From Bacillota bacterium (GTDB taxonomy: Bacteria; Bacillota; Clostridia; Peptostreptococcales; Anaerovoracaceae): DNA of 64,000 bases. The DNA lies in NCBI GenBank assembly GCA_022769485.1, contig JALEJU010000039.1, forward strand, positions 36,454-100,453, in the 5' to 3' direction. Position numbers and translations under genes: made by a program. This document shows positions 25,144 through 37,352 of this stretch, piece by piece. The notes beneath the pieces are model-generated. The model worked only from the letters and a program-made list of their open reading frames with translations. It made no database searches and had not been told where the DNA came from. Positions within the stretch are counted from its first letter, which is position 1, and each line of letters starts with the position of its first letter.

Positions 25144-26025
25144 GTGCGAATGGGATTCGACATCGGCGGTACGAAAATCGCCGCAGGGATAATAGACGGA
25201 GAAGGGCGGATCCGTGCCCGGAGAACCGCAGCTTTTCCAAAGAAGAATCAGGAAACAGCCGCAGTCGATCTGCTTTCCTCCCTGGCAGAAGAAATGCTGG
25301 AGGAACTGCATATAAAACTAACTGATCTGGCAGCGATCGGCGCCGCCGTACCCGGCCGTCTGAATCGAGACCGTTCCCGCATCCTTTACGCATACAATCT
25401 GAACTTCTTTGACCTGCCTCTGCACTCCATACTTTCCGCCCGCTTTCCCGGCGTCCCTGTCCGCCTGTTAAACGATGCGGAGGCCGCGACTCTGGCCGAA
25501 TGGAAAGCCGGCTCCCTGAAAGGCTGCAGAACTGCCATACTCCTGACCCTGGGAACCGGAGTGGGAGGCGGTTTGATCTTAAACGGGTCGCCTTTTTTCG
25601 GCGGCCTGGGGCACGGCGTTGAACCGGGGCACATGATTCTGGAAAAAGGAGGAATCCTCTGTACCTGCGGAACTCCCGGCTGCGCCGAAACCCTTGTTTC
25701 CGCTTCCCGGCTTGCGAGCCAGGGGTACGGAAACGCGAAAAACCTTATTGACGCCGCCCGAAAGCAGGATAAAAAGGCCGCCGGCCTTTTTGAAGACTAT
25801 CTTGAGGATCTCAGTTCTTTTCTGGCCTCTCTGGCTAATCTTCTCGATCCGGAACGCATTGCCATCGGCGGCGGTCTCAGCGGTGCGGGAGAATTTCTCT
25901 TCGATCCGCTGCAAAAACAGATAGCTGAAAAATCGTTTTTTCACTATGAATATCCCGTGGTTCCTGCCGCCTTGGGAAATGACGCCGGCATGATCGGCGC
26001 CGCTTTGGCGCAGGACATAAAATAA
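25144..26025 (+). CDS. ROK family sugar kinase (glucokinase-like)
   Basis: A 293-residue ROK protein without an N-terminal DNA-binding domain, hence an enzyme rather than a repressor. It has the phosphate loop MGFDIGGTKIAAGI, ATP-binding LTLGTGVGGGLI, GVEPGHM with the substrate Glu/His, the zinc motif CTCGTPGCAE and the catalytic Asp in LLNDAEAA. It phosphorylates a hexose, probably glucose. Start is GTG with AAGGAG seven bases ahead. The acyltransferase gene follows 44 bases later. Confidence 0.88.
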   Translation: MRMGFDIGGTKIAAGIIDGEGRIRARRTAAFPKKNQETAAVDLLSSLAEEMLEELHIKLTDLAAIGAAVPGRLNRDRSRILYAYNLNFFDLPLHSILSARFPGVPVRLLNDAEAATLAEWKAGSLKGCRTAILLTLGTGVGGGLILNGSPFFGGLGHGVEPGHMILEKGGILCTCGTPGCAETLVSASRLASQGYGNAKNLIDAARKQDKKAAGLFEDYLEDLSSFLASLANLLDPERIAIGGGLSGAGEFLFDPLQKQIAEKSFFHYEYPVVPAALGNDAGMIGAALAQDIK

Positions 26026-26069
26026 AACAGGGCGCGTTTGAAAAGCAACCGTAACAGAAAGGAAACTCC

Positions 26070-26816
26070 ATGAAAGTAATTCGAAATCTTCCCATGCTGG
26101 CAGAAGCATTGAAAAGCCTGATTCCCATCAGAAAAATCGCTGTGAATATCGACAGGTATCACGCGGCAGGGGAATACGAAAAAGAAGCGGAACAAATCTG
26201 TATTGCAGAACGGAACTGGGGAAATCAAATCTGCAGCCGCTTCAATATAAAACTCCATGTAGAAGGGCTGGAACACATTCCCCAAGGGCCTGTGGTCTTC
26301 GTATCCAACCACCAGAGCTACTGCGACATCCCCGCCATTGCTGCGGCCATTCCGGGGCGGGGAATTGACATGGGTATCGGATTTGTGGCGAAAACCGAAT
26401 TGGAAAAAATCCCGCTGTACGGTCGCTGGATTAAACGGGTTCGCAGTGTATTCATCGACCGGGACGACGCCCGCTCCTCTCTGCGCGCCATCGAAGAGGG
26501 AATTCAAAATCTGGAAAAAGGCTTTTCTATGGGAATTTTCCCGGAAGGGCACCGCAGCAAAGGAGACAGTATGTCCGAATTTAAAAAGGGAAGCCTGCGG
26601 CTGGCCACGAAACCGGGAGTTCCGGTAGTCCCCATTACGCTCTCCGGAACCTGGAAGCTTTACGAGGCGCAAGGCTATTTAAAATCAGGAGAGGTAAGCG
26701 TGTATATCCATCCGGCCATCGAAACAAAGGATATGCCTCGAAAAGAGGCAAGTGAGCTGGCTTCCGTTGTGGAAAATATCATACGGACAAAGCTTCTGGA
26801 ACTTCAGGGAAAATAG
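26070..26816 (+). CDS. plsC: 1-acyl-sn-glycerol-3-phosphate acyltransferase
   Basis: A 248-residue PlsC-family enzyme that adds the second acyl chain to lysophosphatidic acid in phospholipid synthesis. The HX4D motif is SNHQSYCDIP (about 83-91) and the second motif FPEGHRSKGD (about 155-164); VPVVPITLSGTW is the third conserved block. GAAAGGAAA precedes the ATG. The transcript ends at the hairpin at 26834-26875. Confidence 0.9.
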   Translation: MKVIRNLPMLAEALKSLIPIRKIAVNIDRYHAAGEYEKEAEQICIAERNWGNQICSRFNIKLHVEGLEHIPQGPVVFVSNHQSYCDIPAIAAAIPGRGIDMGIGFVAKTELEKIPLYGRWIKRVRSVFIDRDDARSSLRAIEEGIQNLEKGFSMGIFPEGHRSKGDSMSEFKKGSLRLATKPGVPVVPITLSGTWKLYEAQGYLKSGEVSVYIHPAIETKDMPRKEASELASVVENIIRTKLLELQGK

Positions 26817-26833
26817 CTTTTTCCAACAATATT

Positions 26834-26876
26834 AAAAATCCACAGAAAACATTGCTGTGTTTCCTGTGGATTTTTT
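26834..26876. terminator. Bidirectional terminator between plsC and transketolase genes
   Basis: AAAAATCCACAG (26834-26845) pairs with CTGTGGATTTTT (26864-26875), with extra pairing inside. A runs on the left and T runs on the right serve both convergent genes. Confidence 0.85.
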
Positions 26877-26923
26877 ATAATCCTTCAAACAGCCAGCGGT
26901 TTACAAACCGCTTGAGCTGTGAT

Positions 26924-27850
26924 TTATAAGCTCTTTACCGCCTCTGCAATATCCTCCGCCGTCAGCGCGTATTCCTTCAGCAGTTCCGCCGGCTTTCCGG
27001 ATTGACCGAAACGATCCTGAACCCCTACAAACGCCATGGGCACCGGCTGATTTTTTACCACCGTTTCGGCTACGGCGGAACCTAATCCGCCCAATACACT
27101 GTGCTCTTCCGCCGTTACGATGCCTTTGGTTTCCCTTGCCGCCCGGATAACAGCTTCTTCGTCCAGGGGCTTAATCGTATGCATATCCAGAACGCGGACG
27201 CTGATGCCTTCTGCCGCCAGCAGTTCCGCCGCCTGCATCGCTTCGTTTACCATGATTCCGGTAGCGATAACCGTATAATCCGTGCCTTCTCTCAGGCAGC
27301 TTGCCTTTCCTAAGGTCAGCTCCGCATCCTCACTGTAGAGAATGGGAACCGCCGCTCTTCCCAGCCGAACATAAGCCGGGCCGTCAAAAGCCGCTGCCTG
27401 GCGGAGAAGCTTGTCCGCAGAAACCCCGTCTGCCGGATTGATAACCGTCATGCCCGGAATCACCCTCATAAGCGCCAGATCCTCTACACACTGATGGCTG
27501 GCGCCGTCCTCTCCTACGGTAACACCCGCATGAGTAGCGCATATCTTTACATTCGTATGGGGATATCCGATGGAATTTCGAATAATCTCATATCCTCTGC
27601 CGGCCGCGAACATAGCAAAGGTACTGGCGAATACGGTTTTCCCGGAAACCGCCATGCCGGAGGCAATACCCAGCATATCCTGCTCCGCAATGCCGATGTT
27701 AAAAAACCGGTCGGGATATGCTTTTGCAAATACCTTGGTCATAGTGGAGCCGGACAGATCCGCATCCAGTACTACGATATCTTCTCTTTCTGCTCCCAAC
27801 GCCGCCAGCGTTTCGCCGTAAGCCTGTCTTGTTGCAATCTTATCCGCCAT
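26924..27850 (-). CDS. Transketolase, C-terminal subunit
   Basis: A 308-residue subunit of a split transketolase: pyrimidine-binding domain (ATRQAYGETLAALG, VLDADLSGST, NIGIAEQDMLGIASG with the catalytic Glu) and the C-terminal transketolase domain (VRVLDMHTIKPLDEEAV). It works with the N-terminal subunit encoded just upstream to move two-carbon units in the non-oxidative pentose phosphate path. Its ATG shares one base with the stop of that gene, with GGGAGGTGA as ribosome binding site. Confidence 0.92.
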   Translation of the reverse strand: MADKIATRQAYGETLAALGAEREDIVVLDADLSGSTMTKVFAKAYPDRFFNIGIAEQDMLGIASGMAVSGKTVFASTFAMFAAGRGYEIIRNSIGYPHTNVKICATHAGVTVGEDGASHQCVEDLALMRVIPGMTVINPADGVSADKLLRQAAAFDGPAYVRLGRAAVPILYSEDAELTLGKASCLREGTDYTVIATGIMVNEAMQAAELLAAEGISVRVLDMHTIKPLDEEAVIRAARETKGIVTAEEHSVLGGLGSAVAETVVKNQPVPMAFVGVQDRFGQSGKPAELLKEYALTAEDIAEAVKSL

Positions 27851-28674
27851 TACCGGTCACCTCCCAGTTCTTTTAATGCCGCCGCCAGCTGCTCGTCATT
27901 GGGAGCTTTTCCGTGCCATGCGTTGGTATCTTCCATAAAGGATACGCCTTTTCCCTTAATGGTTTTCGCTATAATAGCAAAAGGCTTTCCTTTTACGGTT
28001 CTTGCTTCGTCCAAAGCCTCTGCAACCGCCTGTACATCATGACCGTCAATCACTTTAACCGCCCAGCCGAAAGCTTTAAACTTCTCATCCACGGGGGAGA
28101 CCGTCATAACCTCGTCGTTTCTTCCGTCAATCTGAATCCCGTTCCAGTCGATTATAGCCGTCAGGTTATCCAGCTTGTAATGAGCCGCTGCCATAGCCGC
28201 CTCCCAAACCATGCCTTCCTGCAATTCGCCGTCGCCCAACAGGGTATAAACCCGACCGGTTCTGCCGTCCAGCTTTCCTGCCAGCGCCATACCCACCGCA
28301 GTAGAAACACCCTGACCCAGAGAACCGGTAGACATCTCTACTCCGGGAACCTTCTTCATATCCGGATGACCTTGAAGCTTACTGCCCATTTTCCGCAGCG
28401 TCTGTAAATCCTCTTTGGGAAAGAATCCCCGTTCCGCCAGCGCCGCATAGAGAACCGGCGCCGCATGTCCTTTAGAAAGAACAAATTTATCCCGATTGGG
28501 ATCCTTCGGATTGGCGGGATCCAGATTCATTTCTTTAAAATACAAAACCGCCGCTATTTCAGCCGCCGACAAAGAACCGCCGGGATGCCCCGAACCGGCT
28601 CCGTAAATGGCTTTTATAACATCTACCCGAAGCTGCCGGGCTTTTTCCCGTAATTGGTCGTACGTTACCTGCAT
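27850..28674 (-). CDS. Transketolase, N-terminal (TPP-binding) subunit
   Basis: A 274-residue thiamine-diphosphate-binding half of a split transketolase: GSGHPGGSLSAAEI, KGHAAPVLYAAL, GSLGQGVSTAVGMA and the TPP motif GDGELQEGMVWEAA...NLTAIIDWNGIQ. Start is the ATG at 28674 after AGGAGGAATACA; the longer frame would overlap trpS. It follows trpS by 13 bases and overlaps the C-terminal subunit gene by one. Confidence 0.94.
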   Translation of the reverse strand: MQVTYDQLREKARQLRVDVIKAIYGAGSGHPGGSLSAAEIAAVLYFKEMNLDPANPKDPNRDKFVLSKGHAAPVLYAALAERGFFPKEDLQTLRKMGSKLQGHPDMKKVPGVEMSTGSLGQGVSTAVGMALAGKLDGRTGRVYTLLGDGELQEGMVWEAAMAAAHYKLDNLTAIIDWNGIQIDGRNDEVMTVSPVDEKFKAFGWAVKVIDGHDVQAVAEALDEARTVKGKPFAIIAKTIKGKGVSFMEDTNAWHGKAPNDEQLAAALKELGGDR

Positions 28675-28687
28675 TGTATTCCTCCTG

Positions 28688-29668
28688 TTAAAATCCAAGT
28701 CCAAATTTATCTTTTACACGCCTCATGGTTTTTTCCGCGATGGCGCCGGCCTTTTCCGCACCTTCCCGCAGCGTATCCAGCAGCTCCCGGGATTCCCGGA
28801 TTTCCCGGAAACATTTTTGAATAGGAGCCAGACTTTCCGTAACTACGTCCACTAAATCCTTTTTAAAATCTCCGTAACCGCAGCCTTCGTATTTCTTTTC
28901 GATATCCTTTATTTCGATGCCGGAAAATACGCTGTAGATCGTAAGCAAATTGCTGACACCCGGCTTTTCCTCTATGTCAAACCGTATCGTACCTTCCGAG
29001 TCGGTAGTGGCTTTCATAATAGACTTCTTAATCTTGCCCGGCTCATCCAGCAGCGAAATACGGCTGTGAATGTTTTCCGCACTCTTGCTCATCTTGCTGC
29101 CCGGATCGTCCAGGGACATGATCCGCGCCCCGGCTTTTAAAAAACGGCCGTCCGGCACCACAAAGGTTTTGCCGTATTTATTGTTGATCCGCATCGCCAG
29201 GTCTCTGGTCAATTCGATATGCTGCTTCTGATCGTTTCCCACCGGCACGATGTCCGTGTCATAAAGCAGAATATCCGCCGCCATCAGAATGGGGTAGGTA
29301 AACAAACCGGCAGGCGCCGATTCCTGCCCGCGGCTTTTCTGTTTGAACTGCGTCATCCGGGACAGTTCTCCCGTATAGGCGTTGCAGGTCAGAACCCAAG
29401 ATAACTCCGCGTGCCCCGATACATCAGACTGCACAAAAACCGTAGACTTTTTCGGATCTACTCCCACCGCCAAATACAAAGCCGCCACATCCAGAATAGA
29501 CTTTCGAAGCGCCTTGGGATCCTGGGGGACGGTAATGGAATGCAGATCAACGATGCAGTACAGACAGTCGTTATCTTCCTGTAATTCGACAAACTGCTTT
29601 AAAGCGCCGAGATAATTTCCAATATGGATGTTTCCTGTAGGCTGTACGCCGGAAAAAACCCGCTTCAT
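28688..29668 (-). CDS. trpS: Tryptophan--tRNA ligase
   Basis: A 326-residue class I aminoacyl-tRNA synthetase of the short bacterial TrpRS type. HIGH-like PTGNIHIGNYLGAL and KMSKS (GSKMSKSAEN) signatures are present, along with DLHSITVPQDP and GNDQKQHIELTRDLA. It charges tRNA-Trp. Its ATG overlaps the stop codon of the sigma factor gene by four bases (ATGA), so expression of the two is likely coupled. Confidence 0.96.
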   Translation of the reverse strand: MKRVFSGVQPTGNIHIGNYLGALKQFVELQEDNDCLYCIVDLHSITVPQDPKALRKSILDVAALYLAVGVDPKKSTVFVQSDVSGHAELSWVLTCNAYTGELSRMTQFKQKSRGQESAPAGLFTYPILMAADILLYDTDIVPVGNDQKQHIELTRDLAMRINNKYGKTFVVPDGRFLKAGARIMSLDDPGSKMSKSAENIHSRISLLDEPGKIKKSIMKATTDSEGTIRFDIEEKPGVSNLLTIYSVFSGIEIKDIEKKYEGCGYGDFKKDLVDVVTESLAPIQKCFREIRESRELLDTLREGAEKAGAIAEKTMRRVKDKFGLGF

Positions 29669-30417
29669 CTATAGTATTCCTCCTTTAGTTTGTCTTTCAG
29701 TTTTTTCTCCATGCGGGAAACCGTCATCTGGGATACACCCAGTGATTTTGCAATTTCCTGCTGGCTTTTATTATCTAAAAACCGCATTTGAAAAATCTTT
29801 TTTTCCTTTTCTCCGAGACCTCGAAATACGGTTCGCAGCCAATCGGCATTTTCCAATGTCTGGTACCCGCTTTCCTCCTTTACGGCAAAGCGTTCAAAAG
29901 GCGAAGCCTCGCCTTCCGCGCCCCGCTCATCAAAGGTCTGCTGCAAGGAATAGGTTCCGTAAGCCCGGCTGCCTTCCATAGCCTCCAGAATTTCCTCCGG
30001 AGAGCAGTTCAAATACTCCGCCAATTCCGCGGGCTTTGCCTTTCGTCCCAGCCGATTTTCCAGCTGTTCCGAAGCTCCGGGAAGTGCCGAAGAAATCTCT
30101 TTCAGCCGGCGGGGAACCTTTAAAGCCCAGCCTTTATCCCGGAAATACCGCTTGATTTCTCCGATAATCGTAGGCGTAGCAAAACTGGTAAACGCAAATC
30201 CTTTATCCGGATCAAAGCGTTCCACCGCCAAAACCAGAGCCATAGATCCTACCTGGTAAAGATCTTCGTAATCCACGCCCTTATTCATAAATTTCTTAAC
30301 GAGGATATCCACCATGTATAAATGGTCTTCCACAATGCGATTCCGAAGTTTTTTATCTCCGGTGCGGCGGTATTCCTCGAAAAGTTGCTTGCTGTCCATT
30401 CTGGCTTCTGCGCTCAT
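29665..30417 (-). CDS. RNA polymerase sigma factor, SigB/SigF/SigG class
   Basis: A 250-residue sigma-70 of the B/F/G group. Region 2 (EDLYQVGSMALVLAVERFDPDKGFAF-type, FATPTIIGEIKRYFRDKGW), region 3 (VPRRLKEISSALPGA) and region 4 helix-turn-helix (LDNKSQQEIAKSLGVSQMTVSRMEKKL) are complete. The gene upstream encodes an RsbW-like anti-sigma protein, so a partner-switch controlled stress or sporulation sigma is likely; SigB-type is favoured by the RsbW-like partner but SigF cannot be excluded. ATG at 30417 has AAAGG eight bases ahead. Confidence 0.88.
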   Translation of the reverse strand: MSAEARMDSKQLFEEYRRTGDKKLRNRIVEDHLYMVDILVKKFMNKGVDYEDLYQVGSMALVLAVERFDPDKGFAFTSFATPTIIGEIKRYFRDKGWALKVPRRLKEISSALPGASEQLENRLGRKAKPAELAEYLNCSPEEILEAMEGSRAYGTYSLQQTFDERGAEGEASPFERFAVKEESGYQTLENADWLRTVFRGLGEKEKKIFQMRFLDNKSQQEIAKSLGVSQMTVSRMEKKLKDKLKEEYYR

Positions 30418-30442
30418 CAGCAATGCCTTTCTCAGAATCCGT

Positions 30443-30844
30443 TTATCTGTTGTACTTTACCATAGTAATCCGCGTTCCTACCCGGGAGCTGGATAAAATA
30501 TTCACTTCGTCCATCAAAGTTCGGAGGATATAGAGCCCCAGCCCTACATTCTCCGAAAAACCGCCGCAGGATTCCCTGTAAATTTTCGGATCCCCCTGCT
30601 CTCCCCGGTCTTCCACCGAAATGATGAGCTTGCCCGCGTCCAATTCACAGGCAACCTCATAAATACCCGGGTTTGACTCCCCGGGGCAAATCATGCTGTT
30701 GCAAACCTCCGACAGGGCGACTTTAATATCTTCCACCGCTTCTACGTCAAAACCGGCACAGCTGGCAAAACAGGATACCGCCATCCGCACTGTTTGTACA
30801 TATTCCGGTTTCCCGGGCACTGAAAATCTCAATACATCCGCCAT
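30443..30844 (-). CDS. RsbW-like anti-sigma factor / serine kinase
   Basis: A 133-residue HATPase of the RsbW/SpoIIAB family, starting like RsbW (MADVLRFSVPGKPEYVQTVRMAV). G1 box VEDRGEQGD and G2 box NVGLGLYILRTLMDEVNI are recognisable. The N box reads SEVCNSMICPG where the family has E-x-x-x-N; here Asn is at E+3 and Ser at E+4, so the metal-binding Asn seems displaced. It would hold the sigma factor encoded 25 bases downstream. No anti-anti-sigma gene (rsbV/spoIIAA) is nearby. It follows gyrA by 49 bases. Confidence 0.83.
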   Translation of the reverse strand: MADVLRFSVPGKPEYVQTVRMAVSCFASCAGFDVEAVEDIKVALSEVCNSMICPGESNPGIYEVACELDAGKLIISVEDRGEQGDPKIYRESCGGFSENVGLGLYILRTLMDEVNILSSSRVGTRITMVKYNR

Positions 30845-30893
30845 TGTCATTTCCTCGCTTTACTTAAAACGCCGCAAAATGTCTGCCTATTTC

Positions 30894-33404
30894 TTACTCT
30901 ATGTTCATTCCGATCTGCGAATCTTCGGTCTTTGTTTCCGTTTGCTCTTCCTCGTCCGCATCTTCGATTTCATCTTCGCGGATGACCTTAGCCATTGCGA
31001 TGATGTTCGCGTCTTCTTCCACTTTCATGATTTTCACGCCCTGGGTGGCTCGGCCCAGCCTGGACACCTCGGAAGCTTTGATTCGTATAATAATACCGTC
31101 GGAATTGATCAAAAGCACTTCATCGTTGTCGTTTACTACCATAGCGCCGATCAATTCGCCGGTCTTTCCGAATTTGCCTTTGTCGTATGTCAAAAGGCCC
31201 TTGCCGCCTCTGGCCTGGATCTTATAATCCTTAACAGCGGTTCGCTTGCCGAATCCGGCCTGGGTCACTACCATCAGTTCCTCATCCCGTTCCGCCAATT
31301 CCATGGCCACCACTTCGTCTCCCTTTTCCAGGGTAATAGCCCGAACACCGCCGGCCAGCCGACCCATAGGCCGCACATCCTGCTCCGAGAAGCAGATGCA
31401 TTTGCCGTGCTTGGTTACAATGATAACGTTGCTGGTTCCGGTGGTTTCCTTAATGCCGATCAGTTCATCGTCATCCTTGAGATTGATGGCAATAAGCCCT
31501 GTATTCCGGTTGGTATTAAACTGGGACAACTCTGTCTTCTTGATGGTGCCCTGCTTGGTTACCGCTATCAGATATCGTTCCTGTTCAAAGGAATGAATGG
31601 GAATTACAGCCGTAATCCGTTCCCGCTGCATCAAATTCAGGAAATTGATGGCCGGTGTTCCCTTTGCAGTCCTCTGCGCTTCCGGGATTTCATAGGCCTT
31701 GATTCTGTGGGCTTTTCCTGTATTCGTAAAGAACATCAGATAATCGTGGGTAGATGTAATAATCATGTTCTTCACAAAGTCGTTTTCTCTGGTCGTCAGG
31801 CCGGTAATCCCTTTGCCGCCTCGCTTCTGAGTTTTGTAGGTATCTGCGGAAACCCGCTTAATATAGCCAAGATGCGTCAAGGTAATGGCAACCTTTTCTT
31901 CTTCGATCAGATCTTCTTCTTCGATTTCCTGCTCATCTGCCACAATCTTCGTCCGGCGCTTATCGCCGTACTTTTTCTTAATTTCAAGCAGTTCCTCTTT
32001 TATAATATTCATGAGTAAATGTTCGTCTGCCAAAACCTGCTTGTACCAGGCGATCATCTTCATCAATTCCGCATATTCGCTTTCGATCTTTTCCCGTTCC
32101 AATCCCTGAAGCCGGGCAAGACGCATATCCAAAATAGCCTGCGCCTGAATTTCCGAGAGCCCGAAAGATTCCATCAAGCGCTGCTTGGCATCGTTATAAC
32201 TTTCCCGGATGGTACGAATTACCGCGTCGATATTATCCAGCGCAATCCGCAGGCCTTCTAAGATATGTGCTCTGGCCTCCGCTTTCCGAAGATCGTATTT
32301 CGTTCTTCTGGTTACAACATCCTTTTGATGCAGCAGATATTCTTCCAGAATCTGCTGTAAATTCAGCACCTTAGGCTGGCCGTTGACCAGCGCGATCATG
32401 ATCATGCTGTAGCTTTCCTGCAGCTGGGTATGTTTAAAGAGGCGGTTCAGCATAATCTGCGGGTTCGCGTCCCGTTTTAATTCAATTACGATCCGCATGC
32501 CGTCCCTATTGGATTCATCCCGCACGTCGGAAATGCCGTCCAGCTTTTTCTCTTTTACCAGCTCCGCAATCTTTTCGATTACCCGCGCCTTGTTTACCTG
32601 GTAAGGAATCTCGCTGACTACGATCTGCTGTCTTCCCCGGCTGGTTTCTTCAATTTCCGTTTTGGAACGAACCAAAACCTTGCCCTGACCGGTGCGGTAA
32701 GCCTGTTTGGCGGAATTTTTCCCCATAATCAGCGCACCTGTGGGGAAGTCCGGACCCTTTACAATTTTAATAATTTCTTCCAAATCCGCGTCATCGTGGT
32801 CGATCATATAAACCGCTGCGTCGATGACCTCCGAAAGGTTATGGGGAGGAATAGACGTGGCCATACCTACCGCGATTCCGTTGCTGCCGTTGACCAGCAA
32901 ATTGGGAAAACGGCAGGGAAGAACTGTCGGTTCCTTTTCTTCTCCGTCAAAGTTCGGAGTAAAATCAACCGTTTCTTTATCAATATCCCGCAGCATCTCC
33001 ATTGCGAAAGGCGTCATTCTCGCTTCGGTATAACGCATAGCGGCAGCACCGTCGCCGTCTACCGAACCAAAATTTCCGTGTCCGTCTACCAGCGGATAGC
33101 GAATGGAAAAATCCTGCGCCATACGAACCATAGCATCGTAAACGGAACTGTCGCCGTGGGGATGATATTTACCTAACACTTCGCCGACAATACGGGCGGA
33201 CTTTTTATGAGGTTTGTCCGGCGTAATGCCCAACTCTGACATGCCGTAGAGAATTCTGCGATGGACCGGCTTTAATCCGTCTCTTACGTCCGGAAGAGCA
33301 CGGCCTACGATTACGCTCATAGCATAATCGATGTAGCAGGTTTTCATTTCGTCATGAATCTCATGCTGCATCAGCTTTGTATCTTCTAAAAGATTCGTCG
33401 TCAT
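30894..33404 (-). CDS. gyrA: DNA gyrase subunit A
   Basis: An 836-residue GyrA. The breakage-reunion domain has the quinolone-resistance region [20 protein letters not shown] (Ser and Asp as in sensitive enzymes) and the catalytic Tyr in [10 protein letters not shown]; the C-terminal beta-pinwheel has the GyrA box (QKRGGKG) and ends in a Glu/Asp-rich tail. With GyrB it adds negative supercoils. Its orientation, away from dnaA, differs from the usual dnaA-dnaN-recF-gyrB-gyrA order. Confidence 0.98.
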   Translation of the reverse strand: MTTNLLEDTKLMQHEIHDEMKTCYIDYAMSVIVGRALPDVRDGLKPVHRRILYGMSELGITPDKPHKKSARIVGEVLGKYHPHGDSSVYDAMVRMAQDFSIRYPLVDGHGNFGSVDGDGAAAMRYTEARMTPFAMEMLRDIDKETVDFTPNFDGEEKEPTVLPCRFPNLLVNGSNGIAVGMATSIPPHNLSEVIDAAVYMIDHDDADLEEIIKIVKGPDFPTGALIMGKNSAKQAYRTGQGKVLVRSKTEIEETSRGRQQIVVSEIPYQVNKARVIEKIAELVKEKKLDGISDVRDESNRDGMRIVIELKRDANPQIMLNRLFKHTQLQESYSMIMIALVNGQPKVLNLQQILEEYLLHQKDVVTRRTKYDLRKAEARAHILEGLRIALDNIDAVIRTIRESYNDAKQRLMESFGLSEIQAQAILDMRLARLQGLEREKIESEYAELMKMIAWYKQVLADEHLLMNIIKEELLEIKKKYGDKRRTKIVADEQEIEEEDLIEEEKVAITLTHLGYIKRVSADTYKTQKRGGKGITGLTTRENDFVKNMIITSTHDYLMFFTNTGKAHRIKAYEIPEAQRTAKGTPAINFLNLMQRERITAVIPIHSFEQERYLIAVTKQGTIKKTELSQFNTNRNTGLIAINLKDDDELIGIKETTGTSNVIIVTKHGKCICFSEQDVRPMGRLAGGVRAITLEKGDEVVAMELAERDEELMVVTQAGFGKRTAVKDYKIQARGGKGLLTYDKGKFGKTGELIGAMVVNDNDEVLLINSDGIIIRIKASEVSRLGRATQGVKIMKVEEDANIIAMAKVIREDEIEDADEEEQTETKTEDSQIGMNIE

Positions 33405-33449
33405 TTTTTATCTCCTATCGGATTTTACGAAAAACTTTCGTTTTTCCGA

Positions 33450-35894
<2,445 letters not shown>

Positions 35895-37235
35895 ATGGAT
35901 AATCTTGAACAAATATGGACCAGAACACTGGAAAAATTAAAACCTTCTTTAACATTAGTCAGCTATGAAACCTGGATTTCCTCCCTTACGCCCATCCGAT
36001 GCGACGAATCTCAGGGAGTTCTTTATCTGCTTCTTCCGGAGGGCGTTCCGAAAAACATTCTGGAAGAACGATACCTTTCTATGATTGAAGAAAAGGTAAA
36101 AGAGACCTTCGGTATTTATCTGCGTGTAGTTTTTCTTTCTCCCAGCGAACTGGAAGAAGAAAAAACCCATGATTATGACGCTACCCATTCGCTTTTCTCG
36201 GATGAACTTACATTAAATCCTAAATATATTTTCAGTACCTTTGTAGTGGGAAGCAATAACTATTTCGCACAGGCAGCCGCACAGGCTGTTGCGGATAAAC
36301 CTTTCGATGCCTACAACCCTCTGTTTCTTTACGGAAATGCGGGTTTGGGAAAAACCCATTTGATGCACGCCATTGCTCATCAAATTAAGCGAAACTATCC
36401 GGAATTGAAAGTGCTTTACGTTTCCTCTGAAATGTTTACAAATGAGTTGATAAAAGCCATTCGGGAAAACAAAACCATGGAATTTCAGAAGAAATACAGA
36501 ATGGTAGATGTTTTATTGATTGACGATATTCAATTTATTGAAAAAAAGGAAAGCGTACAGCAGGAAATTTTCCACACTTTCAATGTTCTTTACGAAGGAA
36601 AGAAACAGATCATTCTTTCCAGCGACCGACCGCCGAAAGAAATCGCCACTTTAGAAGAGCGGCTTCGTTCCCGTTTTGAATGGGGTTTGATTGCAGATAT
36701 CCAGCCCCCCGATTTTGAAATGCGGGTGGCTATTCTCTGCAAAAAGGCAGAAGTAGAAGGCCTGCGGCTTACAGATGATTTTATGGAAGTAATCAAACTG
36801 ATTGCGGAACGAATCCAATCCAATATCAGAGAACTGGAAGGGGCTTTTATCCGAGTGGTGGCTTTTGCTACCTTGACCGGGCAGCAGGTGGATAAAGAAC
36901 TGGCTCGAAATGTTTTAAAAGATGTTTTCTCCACGGCCAAGAAAGACATTACACCGGACTATATTAAAGGAACCGTATGCAAATACTTCAATATCAGCAT
37001 TTCCGATATGGAATCATCAAAGCGCTCAAAAAACCTGGCTTACCCCAGACAGATCGCTATGTATTTGTGCAGAAAATGGACAGATCTTTCTTTCCCGAAA
37101 ATAGGAAGCTATTTCGGAAACAGAGACCACACCACGGTTATTCACGCATACGACCGTATTTCGGACGATATAAAAACCAACCAAAGCCTTCGAGACATTA
37201 TAGAGTCCCTGGAATCCACAATGCAGGATGAGTAA
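35895..37235 (+). CDS. dnaA: Chromosomal replication initiator DnaA
   Basis: A 446-residue DnaA: domain I (LEQIWTRTLEKLKPSLTLVSYETW), a short linker, AAA+ domain III with Walker A GNAGLGKTHLMHAIAH, Walker B VLLIDDIQFI and sensor SSDRPPKEI, and domain IV with the DnaA signature (LAYPRQIAMYLCRKWTDLSFPKIGSYFGNRDHTTV-type region). It binds DnaA boxes and melts the origin. Start is the ATG at 35895 after AGAGG; the longer frame begins at a GTG at 35856 without a site. Confidence 0.98.
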   Translation: MDNLEQIWTRTLEKLKPSLTLVSYETWISSLTPIRCDESQGVLYLLLPEGVPKNILEERYLSMIEEKVKETFGIYLRVVFLSPSELEEEKTHDYDATHSLFSDELTLNPKYIFSTFVVGSNNYFAQAAAQAVADKPFDAYNPLFLYGNAGLGKTHLMHAIAHQIKRNYPELKVLYVSSEMFTNELIKAIRENKTMEFQKKYRMVDVLLIDDIQFIEKKESVQQEIFHTFNVLYEGKKQIILSSDRPPKEIATLEERLRSRFEWGLIADIQPPDFEMRVAILCKKAEVEGLRLTDDFMEVIKLIAERIQSNIRELEGAFIRVVAFATLTGQQVDKELARNVLKDVFSTAKKDITPDYIKGTVCKYFNISISDMESSKRSKNLAYPRQIAMYLCRKWTDLSFPKIGSYFGNRDHTTVIHAYDRISDDIKTNQSLRDIIESLESTMQDE

Positions 37236-37264
37236 TTCACAGGAAAAACCGATTCTTATTCTCT

Positions 37265-37347
37265 TTTTCCACAGGAAATCAGGAATAAAAAACGGCTGTT
37301 TTTCAGTTATCCACATAACTTATCCACAAATCCACAGGGCCTACTAC
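37265..37347. promoter_or_regulatory. DnaA boxes downstream of dnaA (oriC unwinding side)
   Basis: Two perfect TTATCCACA boxes at 37318-37326 and 37331-37339, a third variant AAATCCACA at 37339-37347 and TTTTCCACA at 37265-37273. They point toward the adjacent DnaA-trio tract. Confidence 0.88.
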
Positions 37348-37352
37348 TACTA

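Noticed and set aside
28800..30821. Noc-binding-site-like sequences at 28800-28813 and 30808-30821
   Set aside because: They match the ATTTCCCGGGAAAT consensus at only about 10-11 of 14 positions and lie within coding sequence; such matches are expected by chance.
30693..32018. Long plus-strand open frame of 441 codons
   Set aside because: It lies opposite rsbW and gyrA, whose motifs are unmistakable; the frame is a codon-complement shadow.
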